DNA of 64,000 nt from Acephala macrosclerotiorum (taxonomy: Eukaryota; Ascomycota; Leotiomycetes; Helotiales; Mollisiaceae): contig MU119304.1 of assembly GCA_014904845.1 (NCBI GenBank), positions 1 through 64,000 on the forward strand, written 5' to 3'. The number at the start of each line of letters is the position of its first letter. Positions within the stretch are counted from its first letter, which is position 1. The notes under the pieces were generated by a model that worked only from the letters and a program-made list of their open reading frames with translations, had not been told where the DNA came from and did not search any database. Made by a program: the position numbers and the translations under genes. Shown in pieces: positions 25,248 to 35,619 of this stretch.

Positions 25248-26637
25248 AACCTCCTGGTGCCCCAGCCTCATCAAACCCGTCTACATCAACTTCTCTGTCG
25301 ACACCGTTCTATCCACCAGCAATAGTTCCTTGAGCACTTTCATAGGTCAGGTCCAACTTCAAAGTGAAAAAGGCTTCCCTCACGTCCATGCGTGCGAGAA
25401 AGTTAAGCATCTGGCATTCCTAGGGAGATTCGCATCATCCACACCGACCACATTACTCGCCTTAGCATCCTTCGAGGCTTTGGAAACTTTGTCCTTGGCT
25501 CGCCAAGCTACTTCTTCAATTTTCCAAACATACGGGGCCTTCGAGGGAAAGATTATCAGTTCTATCAAATTCAGCACCCATGAATACGCTTCATACTCAG
25601 GGCTTCCTAACGTTGATATCCGCTTCATCGAGATGTCGGAGGTACATTCTTTGATGGGAAACAAGAGAAGTAGGCAGCCATCACCTGCAAGTCCAAACAT
25701 ACTGACATGTTCTAGATCTCGACATTGTGTACTGAGGCGCAGAAGAAGAGAGAACACGTTGTTCAGCTTTCGGTGAGTGGATTTGAAGGGGTGGGTTGAT
25801 AATTGCACGCCTCGTTGATTACTCTGGCAGGGAGAACATAAAGAATGACTAAACACACTACATCAGACTAAATACATGGATGTTCTTGGAATGAAATGTG
25901 GGATCGAGGAAGCCATCAGAACGATAATACCATGTGGAGATAGGCCATCGGGACAGATAACAATCTTTTGTCCCCATAAGCATGAATATACAGATTTTGA
26001 CTTTCTCCGCATGTCCTGTGCATCCAATGCTTGACCACACGCTCTAAACATTTGTCTATCTACTTCAATCAGAGCGAACGCTCCCTAGTACGCGGTAATT
26101 TTCAAACAATTCTCTACTTTCCTCGTGTGCCAACCCATCCAAAATCTATTCATTCCTTTTCGAGATCTCCTAAAGCTTCTTAATGCTCGAGGAATTCTGA
26201 GACTCTGTGCCAGAGGCCCGAAGACGTAGAGACATCTGAAATTCATCAGTTCATTGGCTGGTGTTTAGGTGCAGCTATTTATGGGTAATTTGAATGTCGA
26301 ATGGTTTGATGTTAGCAGCGGAAAGCATCACTGTGTCACGTTGCGCATCGCCAGAAAGAAAAAGTTCACTACTACAGTTTTGGATGCCTACGAACAGTAC
26401 CAACACTCTTCCTACGTTTTCAGGTCCAAAATCTCTTCGCGTAGTTTCAAGAATGCCTCGTGATATCATACCCAATGTCCAAGTTTCCGGGCCTATCCTA
26501 CAATTTTTCATGATAAATATCACAAGTCCTGTCAGCAAAACACCCTATGCTGGCTTCCACTCTCTTGTCTACTCAGGATTGACAAAAATGACAATTGGCG
26601 TGCGTCCAGCATTCTTTCTTCGCACGTACCTAGACTG

Positions 26638-27240
26638 TTAGATAAAGTCCCGAGCTGCTTCTTCCAATACATTCCTGGCAAGTCCCTCGAGCCCATACGT
26701 GTCGATTGGCTCGAAGAGATAATGATCAAGCACCAGAGTCTTCAGGCATGTGAAAAAATATAGCTCTTTCACCATCGTGATAGTGTATCGCCCCCCTATT
26801 TTAATATGTCGGATCTTTCTGAGAACTTCGTCTCGGACATCGTAAAGATCAGGCGGAAAGATATCGTGCCGTACTTCAATTTCGTTAATCTTAGCAGGCA
26901 TGAAGATGTCAAGATCCCAATTGAAGTATAAGCTCTCCTCATGCCACGCGTCGAAGGATGTACCGTTGAGAGTAAGCTCATACATATCTTTTCCAACCTC
27001 CCGCGATTCTCTATTTGCCCTCAGGATGGACGGGACCAAAGTCGAATGATCAGCGCTCTGGATACCAACTTTCTTGAGGCGATAATGATTCTCATCGAGA
27101 ACTTGAATAGTGCGTGGCTCCGCGAGCTTCTAGGTCACAAGGCGCAGCTCGATCGAGAGCTTCGGAAAGAGCGTGAATGTATCGAATCTGGCAGACTCGG
27201 AGGCGGATGCCGTGGGCGAGGCTGCAGAAGTACTCTACAT
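26638..27240 (-). pseudogene. 2EXR-domain protein, paralog 4, two nonsense codons
   Basis: Minus strand, ATG at 27240-27238, stop at 26638, a potential 200 residues. Codon 2 is TAG (27237-27235), and a second TAG at 27132-27130 stands where the invariant Trp of the 2EXR motif belongs (TLFPKLSIELRLVT-stop-KLAE). Downstream, VPSILRANRESREVGKDMYEL, LYFNWDLDIF and TCLKTLVLDHYLF are well kept. Both stops are explained by single CpA-to-TpA transitions, one per strand (CAG to TAG; TGG to TAG), the RIP preference. The rest of the gene is hardly damaged, so the loss looks recent. Confidence 0.8.
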
Positions 27241-27738
27241 GGTGTTTGGGTTAGTTTTGAAGGTGATGTCGAAGCCAAAAAGCGAGATTGATGTACTGGT
27301 GCGAGGTAGTTGTTGGACTTGCGTCTTTGAAGAGATCGACAACGAGCTTTTGTGTTCTTTGAGTAGGTTATTGTGAATGCGCAAGCCTGTATGTTGTTGA
27401 CGAGGTGCAGGGTGGTTGAGGGATGACGTTGGGTTTGTCGGCGGCGGAAGGAAAATTTTGGATGTTCAGGTAGCTAAAGTCTGGGAAATCGGTGAACTCG
27501 ACAAGAAGAAAAACATAGCGCTAATCCTTCCAGCTTCAATCTCACCTTTAAAAATGTGAATTTTTACTCGAAGACGGCGCTAAGCTCGGTCTGGTTATCC
27601 TCGTCCATAAAAGGTCAACCTAACCTGCACTTCCTCAACATCCACATCCCTCTTTCAATCTCGAAATCGAATTTTGCGGCGCATCAATCTTCTACTTCAG
27701 GAACAAAAGACGAGTTCACCCTCGCGCAATTTCAAGAA

Positions 27739-28608
27739 ATGGCACCAATAATCCTAGGGGAGCTCGGAGTGATGCCAACCATCAAATTACTAAGAACCGC
27801 AGCTTACAAGGCCACCGAGCACTTGGACATGTCTGTAACCTCAGCCGCGACAACCTCTTCAACTCCCACGCAAGCTCTCGCACCAATCGCCTCCTTTTTA
27901 ATTCCGAACAAGATGCCTGCAAACACCAAGACCACAGTCAACGCTACTGGCTTCGACTCATTCACCCCATTTCCTCGCCTACCTGTCGAGTTGCGACTTG
28001 CGATCTGGAGACTCGCCATCGAACCGCGCAATCTCCAAGTCGTCAAGGGCCCTCGAGGATTCTTCATCGTCAACAAAGATGCCAGCAAGTCCGGCCGAGC
28101 TTTCCCATCTGCATTCTTCGTTAATGTCGAAGGCCGCAATGCTACCAAGGAAATGTACGAGCTCGTCTTGGGTCCTCATGATAAGCTGGACATGTATGTC
28201 AACTGGGAACTGGATACTTTCTCAGCCTTCTCCAACGATAATTCTTGGGGTCCAACTGAGTTTGTCAACCGTCGCCATATCAAAGTTCTCATGTTCGATT
28301 CCCCACCAGAGATCCGGGAGAAGATCCAGCATTTGCTGGTGGAGGGACGGTTCGCTTGTGAACTTGCAAACAACATCAGCAAGTTGACTAGCCTCAAAAC
28401 TCTGGCTTTTGATCATTTCATGATGTGCCCGTGGGGCAAAGGCCCAGAACTAGATCACGATCCATTAGCTGCATACTTCATCCAACGAAAGGGTTATGTA
28501 GATGAGCAAGGCAGTTATATGCCTATGCCAAGCATCATGTTCGTTGAGCAGATGGTTAGGTTTGTCAAGCCGCTGAGCGGTGGGCGGGTAGTACCATATC
28601 CGCGATGA
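27739..28608 (+). CDS. 2EXR-domain protein, paralog 5 (apparently intact)
   Basis: An open frame reaches back to 27556, but the first ATG in frame is at 27739 (GAAATGGCACC), giving 289 residues. The N-terminal 75 residues are Ser/Thr/Ala-rich, then come FTPFPRLPVELRLAIWRLAI (2EXR), SAFFVNVEGRNATKEMYELV, MYVNWELDTF and LTSLKTLAFDHFM. It is longer than paralogs 1, 2 and 4 at both ends. It lies 0.5 kb from, and divergent to, pseudogene paralog 4; the shared block D.Y.NWDLD/NWELDTF suggests 4 and 5 are closest to each other. Confidence 0.75.
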   Translation: MAPIILGELGVMPTIKLLRTAAYKATEHLDMSVTSAATTSSTPTQALAPIASFLIPNKMPANTKTTVNATGFDSFTPFPRLPVELRLAIWRLAIEPRNLQVVKGPRGFFIVNKDASKSGRAFPSAFFVNVEGRNATKEMYELVLGPHDKLDMYVNWELDTFSAFSNDNSWGPTEFVNRRHIKVLMFDSPPEIREKIQHLLVEGRFACELANNISKLTSLKTLAFDHFMMCPWGKGPELDHDPLAAYFIQRKGYVDEQGSYMPMPSIMFVEQMVRFVKPLSGGRVVPYPR

Positions 28609-29211
28609 ACTGCGAGCTAAAACTGAAAGAATAATCATTGCGGTATTTTAGATTGAGAGGGCTACTGGTCTAGTACGGAGGGAAAAGTGATATTCTTTCA
28701 GTTTTGACTCTTGGACATCGGTATTTTTGACGAGGATAGGTTTTGCGGTTGCCATTGGTTTTGGGATAGAACTGGGAGATCCGTGCAGCATAGAGGAAAA
28801 GTGTGTGCCTTTTGTCTTTTAGTACTTGTATTACACTTGTTGCGATGAACTTACAATTTGACTAAATACCATCATCTAAACATCTTCAGCGCGACGTCAG
28901 CAATGCCCAGCAGTGATCGATGGTCGAACCCTGTTGAGTTTGTGTGCCGCGACTCACCTTGACGCCATTTCCCATACGTCGCATCGGCTGTTCGAAAAAT
29001 CTCCAAACCAACTTCTTGAAGTGCAGTGCTTCCATTTCTTAGATCTGCCAGACTGTCCGACATTCTTCCTAATCATACAATGTAGCCAGAAGCATCTAGA
29101 ATCAGCTCAGCAACGCAAACATCACTCTAATTTCAGAGTCCATCACCTCAAGCCCATCATTACTAAGCTCCCCACAATTACACGGTGATCGAAAATACTC
29201 ATCGCTATCAT
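28609..29211. other. Intergenic, nothing recognised
   Basis: Region between convergent paralog 5 and the esterase gene. A 63-codon minus-strand frame (28872-29063) has no recognisable motif and is not annotated. Confidence 0.5.
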
Positions 29212-30065
29212 CTACGGCCCCAAAATCGGCACAGGCGGCGAGATCCACCCCCTCCCAATCGCCTCCTCAATCCCCGCATACCAAGCGGTTGCCATCTTAG
29301 CATACCCCTCATCACTCGGATGTAGTCCATCCTGCAAATCCTCGACCCCCAAATAAGTACCCATATCCACCGTCAAAACTTTAACCCCCTGCTTCACCCT
29401 CTCATCCACCAAACCCGGAACCTGCGCATTAAACGCTTCAATCCTCGCCCCAATACCATTATCCGTAGCCGGCGTCAATTTTGCAACAATAATAACCATA
29501 CTATCCACTGCCGAAACAGCATGGTGACATTGATCGATCAACGCCCCCAATCTTTGCGGGGCAGTTGCAGTTTCGTTGTTTTGAGCCATATCGTTGGTTC
29601 CAGCCATCATGAGGATTAGGTTTGGTTGTTGAGGAAGAGATAGATTGGCAAATGTAGCTATTTCGGCGATGGTAGCACCGGGGTGGCCTTCGTTTTGGTT
29701 ATTGGTCATGTTGCCGGAGCATTGGGAGCCGATGTATTGTATTGCAGTGTGGTTCGAAGAGAGCAGATTCAGGAGGGGTAGGCGGTAGCCGTTGCCATCG
29801 GTGGAGAGGTAGCCCCAGGTTATCGAGTTGCCAAGGGGGAGGATGCGGAGGGGGGTGTTGTTTGAGCGGCTGGAGAGGGGAGAGTTGGGTTTTGGTGGGC
29901 CAGAGAGTGGTGGGCCTGCGCGGGGTAGGTTGTTGGGCATGGTGGTGGGAACTGCTGCGGCATCTGTGTTTGTTTCGTGTTAGTACCTGCAATTGAAGGC
30001 TTCTCGCTGAGAAACTCACATGCTGCGGCTAAGAGACAAGAAATATATTGGAGAAAAAGACGCAT
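29212..30065 (-). CDS. Secreted SGNH/GDSL esterase, CE3-like (acetyl xylan esterase type)
   Basis: Two exons on the minus strand: 30065-30020 and 29963-29212, with a 56-bp intron (GTGAGT donor, CTAAC, ACAG acceptor); 265 residues. Exon 1 gives most of a signal peptide (MRLFLQYISCLLAAA, ending about YAAAVPT). A Pro/Ser-rich spacer follows, then the SGNH blocks in order: LPLGNSITWG (nucleophile Ser in G-N-S), HPGATI, AGTNDMA (block III) and DGLHPSDEGY (block V with catalytic Asp and His). Fungal enzymes with this block set belong to carbohydrate esterase family 3 or near relatives, acting on acetylated plant polysaccharide outside the cell. All catalytic blocks are present. Substrate is inferred from the family. 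Confidence 0.85.
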
Positions 30066-31582
30066 CGTGTTTGGTGATAATCGTTTGCAAAGAGTTGTGG
30101 TTTGAGCTCCTTCCTTCTTTTCGAAGTGTGGTCTATATGTCCTTGCTGATGACTCACAACTAGGAAATATGATGCGAAAAGGCCATTATGAATACTTTAA
30201 TGATACGAATAGGTATGATGGTGATGACTAGAATCAGGATGGCACCGCCTTCGTAAGACGAAGGCAACAGCGAAAGCGAGTTATTTCAAGAGAAATATCG
30301 ACGAAATTATCTAAGGCTCGGACGCCGAGCCACCAAGAACGTTCATCTCAAAGGCGAACGTGAGTGCGAATGAGTTCAGATATAAGTTGCAAAAAACGAG
30401 GACTCGAAGTTTTAACCCCGCCAAACAGGAGGCGGGGGAAAACGCTCATAATTTTGAAGTTAAGAACAAGCTTACGACAAAGATCCGCCTGGATGCGAGA
30501 GCTTTGAAAAGGCTTGGGCATCGGGACAGGTGGGTTTTTGGACTCCCGCAAAGATTGGTTGGGTCATCGTCCAAGTCACGATGCTGAAACAAATAGAAAC
30601 AAGCTTCATACTTGCAGTAAACAATTATGCGACCGCCGCTTCGCAGGGGAACGTCGAATAGTTCGCCACTTCATTTGAGAAAGGAATCCATCTTTAACTG
30701 TGGAGGATGAAATCATCAAGTGGCTGAAGAATCCGTAGTTATGGATCTCGCAATGAAATCGATGCCCCGCAAATCATGTGTGATGCAGCAAATCAAATAT
30801 TATGACGAATAAGATGGAGACGAGTCAAAGAAAATCCTTACAGAAGGCTCCCGAGATCAGGCCCAATGTTTTGTGTATCTAAAGGTTCGGACGAACCATC
30901 TTCGCTGCAACTCGCGTAGGAGACTTGGTCAAACAGAGGTCTGAGAACTGGTGGCTAGTCATTGAAACGAGAAGAAAACGAAGCTGCACATTCATGATGG
31001 AGAAGTGGAAGAGATACATACGTTTCAATTGCATGGTTCTTGCAGACTCTGCAAATGCCGAATCTCCAAGCTGGCGGTGGAGAGCGATATCACTGAAGTG
31101 AAAACCCAGGTCAACCGTCAGAGCTGGAAAGTTGGCTGCTGTAGTAAGACGTGGGCTTGGGAAGTAGAAGATTCCGATCACCAAGAGAGAAGGAGTTTGC
31201 CTTGTCCTTCGTGTTCGCGATCTGGCTTGCTCACGACGGGAGAAGGGGAAAGGATAGCAAGGAGTGACGTTGGGAAGGGAGGCGTGGGAGGTCACCAAGA
31301 CCGAGGTTTTGCCAGCAGCTAGACCCGAAGGGGAATTTTGAAGAGAAACAACACCAAAGTCCCTCTCGACATCCAACCGACACTCTTCAATGATTAATTG
31401 AGGGTCAAGGTGAGTTCTCTAGCTCTGGCAACTACTGTAGTAGGTTTTCCGCTCTTCGATCTGGTATCTTCTTCTACAGCTGCGCCTCCATTCTGCAGCC
31501 CATTCTCGAGACTCTTCTTTCCTTGTTTCAATCTTCCCGGTATCATCCCCCCTTCCCCTCCTCACTCTCACCAACAGCAGCA
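30066..31582. other. Intergenic, nothing firm
   Basis: Contains an open frame of 165 codons on the minus strand (30879-31376) without recognisable motif or leader, overlapped by another on the plus strand. It is judged a chance frame. The 3' end is the CT-rich promoter and leader of HRI1 (about 31480-31582). Confidence 0.4.
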
Positions 31583-32380
31583 ATGGCACCAAAGATCTCG
31601 ACACGCATCTCTCTGAGATGGCTTCCCAGCACCGCGGATCCCACTGAGCTAACGGACACGATTGTCTTCGGTGTCGGGGCGTACTTCGTAGACCTACGGG
31701 TCCTCAAATCTGACACCTCCATCGACTGGGCCCTAGCAGGCGAACGAGTAGTTGTCTCAGCTGATCCATGTACGTCTGCGGCTCTGCTTTCTCTCTTTTT
31801 TTCCTTCTTTCTTTTTTTTTTTTTAAACAAAAATTGATGCTAACAGGTCTTCCTCGCAGTGAAAGTACGATGGATCAAAACACTCGACTCCCTCGGCCTC
31901 ACCGAAGAACCAGACGAAGGGGATTTCGCGACCCTCCCGAATGGTGATTCCCTCGAAACTGGTTCGATGCCATGTCCAGAGAAAGGCATGGCAGTCACAG
32001 CATACGAAGAGGTATGGCGAGTGCTGGCTCCGAAGCCTGGTCCTGACACTGGTACTGGCAGCGCATGGATACTCGAGAGTGCAGATGCTGAAGGGGATAC
32101 GAAGACATTCTTGGGACGAGTTGGTGGATCATATATGGCCATGAGGGGAAAGACAGGAGAGAAGTGGAAGGATGGGGAGTTTGGGGCTAGGAGTGAGGGG
32201 TGGGATGTGAAGGAGAGGAGGTGGAAGGACAAATACGTTATTGGGTATATTGCGGGCATTCCATCGCCTGCTGAGTTGGGGACTGGATTGTTTGACGGAG
32301 AGGACGCTTGGAAGGAAGGGGCCAAGGTTACGGTCCTGGGGCAGGAGTACATTGTGCGGGCTTTCGAGGCTCTCGAGTGA
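31583..32380 (+). CDS. HRI1: HRI1 family protein
   Basis: Exon 1 31583-31769 and exon 2 31860-32380; 90-bp intron with GTACGT donor, a T-rich stretch, GCTAAC branch and GCAG acceptor. 235 residues, close to yeast Hri1 (244). The start ATG follows a CAACAGCAGCA leader and opens MAPKISTRISLRWL. Family features seen: the beta-rich first half with VDLRVLKSDTSIDWALAGER, the WIKTLDS turn, and the second repeat-like half beginning EEVWRVLAPK with the KDKYVIGYIAGIPS block. In yeast Hri1 associates with the kinase Hrr25; its molecular role is not known. No lesions; it is one of the few conserved housekeeping-type genes in this window. Confidence 0.85.
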
Positions 32381-32627
32381 GGCTGTGGTCACATCAACTA
32401 CGATCGAGACCGTCAAGTCCTAACACTCTACCATCCGACATTCCCTGGCATAATTCGCGACTTTGTTTCTTGCTTATGCCAGAAATTTCTTTGCGATGCT
32501 GCCTCCCTTTATCCCTTCCACCTTTTTTGTATCTTACAGCGAACCACAAGGGGGACACACTCTTCGTTAAAAGATGCCGGCCTCGGCACTTTTGGTCCAA
32601 GTCCAGTGGAACGACTAAAATCAGGCA

Positions 32628-34060
32628 GTGGGTTATCAAGCAAACTTTAGCAAGCGTGTGTTTGAGGCGTTAGCAGACCGCAGCCACAGTATAGAGAATG
32701 GCAGTATCAAATGTGGTTCGGCAGCTTGTATCCTCGTTGCGTTGTCTGTCATTCGGGCTCCGCTAAACCAACAAGCCACGATAGTTGGAGAAGTTTCGAT
32801 TGCGAGAAACGGTACCTTGCAGATTCACATTGCCCAGAAGTTGCTGCCGGCGTCACCGACTATTCGCCGATTAGCGGTACGAGTACTGGAATGCTGACTG
32901 TCGAGATGGGGAATGTGATGAACGCATATTCCTCAACAACCCCTATACGACTGAGCAACATGACCTGTGTCGATGTTCCTGCATGTGGCGACAGTGCTAC
33001 ATGTTCATTCGCCATTCGTGTATGTTGACTCTGAAACTTTCTACCCACCTAGGCTTTTGGGTTCAAGCCAGACTGCCAGAGCACTAACATCACAACCGCT
33101 TTCACTCCGACGGCCAATGGCGCTTTACAAGCAGGGACATATAACGCTTTGACAACAGCGTTCAGTATTGTTCTTCCTGCAGGTCAAGACAATACTACTC
33201 CGCTGGGTCAGCAGTATGGTCTCATAGGGTTCAGCGCAACTTTGCGTTCCTACCCAAACACCAGCACTCATATATGCAAGCTACAAGGGGGAATTATATC
33301 CTACCCCGTGAGCTCGGCATCAGATTAACTCATATTTGCCTGCGATAAGCTGAGCTTCAGTAGTGACTACTCCGACTTTATCCCAATGTGAGTTCTTGGC
33401 CTGGGAAATAACTCTACATACCATTGAATTCGAATCGTAAAACTTAAACTAATGCGTCATTCCAGAAACTTGGCCAGACCATTCAACAACCATCTCGTCA
33501 ACGCCATAATTGGTGTGTTTCAATACGCAGCAGATTACACCTACGCCTCAACCGCAGATTACGTATCCACAGGCGCAGCAAACACCAGCTCATGGAAATT
33601 CTCCGGAAGCACATCAAACGGATACCTAATCACGAACGATGGTATCACGTCTCCCAGAGACGAATATAGTTGGCAAGACCCTATGTTCGACACGGTCTAC
33701 AACATCCAAGAGATCGCATTCCGTACAGCCCTCCAAGTTGCATAGGAATACCCAAATGATACTGATAATTTTTAGACAGTTTTCTACGAAGGGTTTCAAG
33801 ACCAAGCTATTTATGTCACGAGATATCCGTATATGATCTGCTCTGCGGTTCTGAGTATTGTTGGTATTCTTGCGTTGTGTCCGTTGTACTATGGGTGGTG
33901 GGAGCCTGGGAGGAATTTCCCGATGAGTCCGCCTGAAATCGCAAGGGCGTTTGATGCACCGTTGATGAGAGGGGTTGATGGGAATACGACGGCTGAACGG
34001 ATGGTTGAGGTTGATGAACACGAAAGTGGGGTATGGAGAATCGCTTTCGCCTGCGAATGA
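32628..34060 (+). pseudogene. Decayed C-terminal part of a fungal membrane protein (unknown family)
   Basis: Frame pieces line up as one protein: APLNQQATIVGEVSIARNG (frame of 32628), then after a shift near 32836 GVTDYSPISGTSTGMLTVEM (frame of 32711), then, across a possible short intron at about 33021-33053, FGFKPDCQSTNITTAFT and YGLIGFSATLRSYPNTSTH, later ADYVSTGAANTSS and a last exon from about 33778 with a TM segment (MICSAVLSIVGILALCPLYY) and GWWEPGRNFPMSPPEIARAF. The last block (GWWxLGR...SPxEIAxAF) is known to me from large fungal multi-pass membrane proteins of unassigned function. The N-terminal part and start codon are missing, and a frameshift is needed, so I call it a 5'-truncated pseudogene. 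Confidence 0.45.
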
Positions 34061-34166
34061 GGGGATGAGTACTGGAGTCATTGCAAAGCATCAAGTGAAG
34101 GAGAAAGCGCGTCCGTTAATTTTGCATGCTGATCATGTTGTTGCTCCGAGAAAGGGATGGATGTAA

Positions 34167-34856
34167 AATTGAAGATTAGAGTTGTCATTTTTTTCACTTC
34201 CGTACAGGAGCTGTCGTTAAGCTAATTCGATGGTCAAATGACATACGCGTGACAATGTGATTGACAAAACTCTCCAGAGCCTATTCTTCTTCCTAATACA
34301 ACAATGTTGCAGAGAGTTACTGATGTCTGCTTCAATAACGTGAAGATGAAGAGGTTGGGTCAAAGATAAGGCCTTCAAACTGGGAAGAATTTGAGGCAGA
34401 GATGCGAGCAAGAAGAAACTCTTGCAGAAGAATTCTAAATAGTAGGGCAACAGAGGTAAAACATGGTTACCCCGTGGCTGTAATTGTCCCTATCATCGAT
34501 CACGAGGCTTTTGGAGTCGCGACTCCGAACCTTTCCAATCAGTATAGTGAAAGTTCTCGTCACATTCTCTCTTATGGTTAGCTGCTCACTTTTGAACATG
34601 CAAGTAACACGGGTCAACGATACCATGATAAGGGCTGGTGTTAAGAAACAGACTGAGACTGGATGAGGTTCCTTGTTCACAGTTTGAGAGTCCATACGAG
34701 ACATGCGCGTTGCTGTCTCGCGTCGACTTTGCCCGGCATTAAGCGGCCCGATTTCTGCACAAATTCCCATTGGTCAAAATCATTTTTAGCGGTGCAAGCA
34801 GCTTCGTACCAGTATAGATTTAAATAAGAAAAATTTTAGCCAATAAGATCGCAATA
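34167..34856. other. Intergenic upstream of tRNA gene
   Basis: No frame with recognisable content. Short overlapping frames on both strands only. Confidence 0.5.
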
Positions 34857-34941
34857 GGCTTGATAGTTCAGTGGCAGAATTCATGCTTTGGGTAACTTAC
34901 TTGACTGTATGAGGTCCTGGGTTCAATCCCCAGTCAAGCCC
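34857..34941 (+). tRNA. tRNA-Pro (anticodon UGG) with 13-nt intron
   Basis: Acceptor arms GGCTTGA (34857-34863) and TCAAGCC (34934-34940) pair fully, with discriminator C at 34941. The D arm is GTTC-AGTGGCA-GAAT. The anticodon stem is CATGC/GTATG with one G-U pair, around loop TT-TGG-G, then a 13-base insert (34893-34905) after position 37 and T38. The T arm is CTGGG-TTCAATC-CCCAG. The loop TTTGGGT and discriminator C match yeast tRNA-Pro(UGG), which supports the identity. A run of T at 34945-34951 fits Pol III termination. Confidence 0.9.
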
Positions 34942-34944
34942 GCA

Positions 34945-34951
34945 CATTTTT
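34945..34951 (+). terminator. Pol III T-run terminator of tRNA-Pro
   Basis: Seven consecutive T a few bases after the tRNA 3' end, as usual for RNA polymerase III genes. Confidence 0.75.
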
Positions 34952-35530
34952 TTGCCCCTATAGAGATGATATTTTTTGTTGTCAAGGCCGCGAAGAGTGG
35001 GGGAGGTGATTTCAGGCGGGAAAACTTCGCTATTACTAAACGAGAACTAGCGCTGTCGCCTGACCCAAGTCGTCTTATGCCTCAGGATTCAGGTTTCTTT
35101 TAAGCAAAGGTTTAGGAGAGGAAGCAAGGATAGTGATTTCCCGCCGGCCGTCCATGGTCCATCTCAAGAAATGAAACAATTCTTCTCGACTTCTTTGTCT
35201 TTTGTTTCTGCCAGTCCCGCTCGCTCACCTCTGACGATAGCGTTTAAAGTTGAAAGTTCATAAGTAGTTAAAATGTTCGTACACCTATGGAATTTCAAAA
35301 TATGCTTGACTGGGGAGGAACTAGCGCCTCATACATCCGAGTATGGCACCCAAAGCATGAATTCTGTCATTGAACTACCAAGCCAATTGCGATCTTATAA
35401 TGTCAGGATCTGCGCCGCGGTGCAAACCTGCTGGGAGACTCCCCTATTTACTAAGCGAGACAAGCGACCCAATTGATATCTCGCCATCCTGTGCCACATG
35501 AACACCGCAGTCTACCTTACATGACCAAAA
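34952..35530. other. Intergenic, nothing recognised
   Basis: Only a 67-codon frame near 35273 with no motif. It lies between the tRNA and the last exon of the broken ZIP gene. Confidence 0.5.
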
Positions 35531-35619
35531 TTATGCAAATGCTCCCATGGCCGACATACCCGCAGCCGTTAATCGTTAGAAATGCAGACATCAAAGTTGT
35601 ATGAAAGCTCACCTCCCAT

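Larger units (their letters stand above)
23639..25848 (+). pseudogene. 2EXR-domain protein, paralog 3, split by a 1.37 kb nested insertion
   Basis: The 5' part (23639-23880) starts with ATG and has TLFPKLPIEIRLIVWALV, SQISQESRTVFLEQYN. It stops making sense at 23881. The matching continuation restarts at about 25260 (SLIKPVYINFSVDTV, the same block as YINF/YIDF in paralogs 1 and 2) and runs through KVKHLAFLGRF to about 25641. Two credible introns follow: 25642-25715 (GTACAT, CTGACATG, CTAG) and 25773-25830 (GTGAGT, GGCAG), ending in TGA at 25846-25848. So the ancestral gene had at least three coding exons. The insert carries a 14-bp near-repeat at both junctions and (CAA)n at its right end. 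In its present form the gene cannot give the full protein. Confidence 0.8.

Noticed and set aside
29699..30019. Minus-strand 106-codon frame with many Pro, His and Arg
   Set aside because: It overlaps the esterase exon in another frame; the esterase frame has the SGNH blocks and a valid intron.
30879..31376. 165-codon minus-strand frame upstream of HRI1
   Set aside because: No domain, no leader, unusual composition and competing frames on the other strand.
31543..31830. Lys-rich minus-strand frame opposite HRI1
   Set aside because: Antisense of HRI1 exon 1 and its T-rich intron; the Lys run is an artefact of the poly-T.
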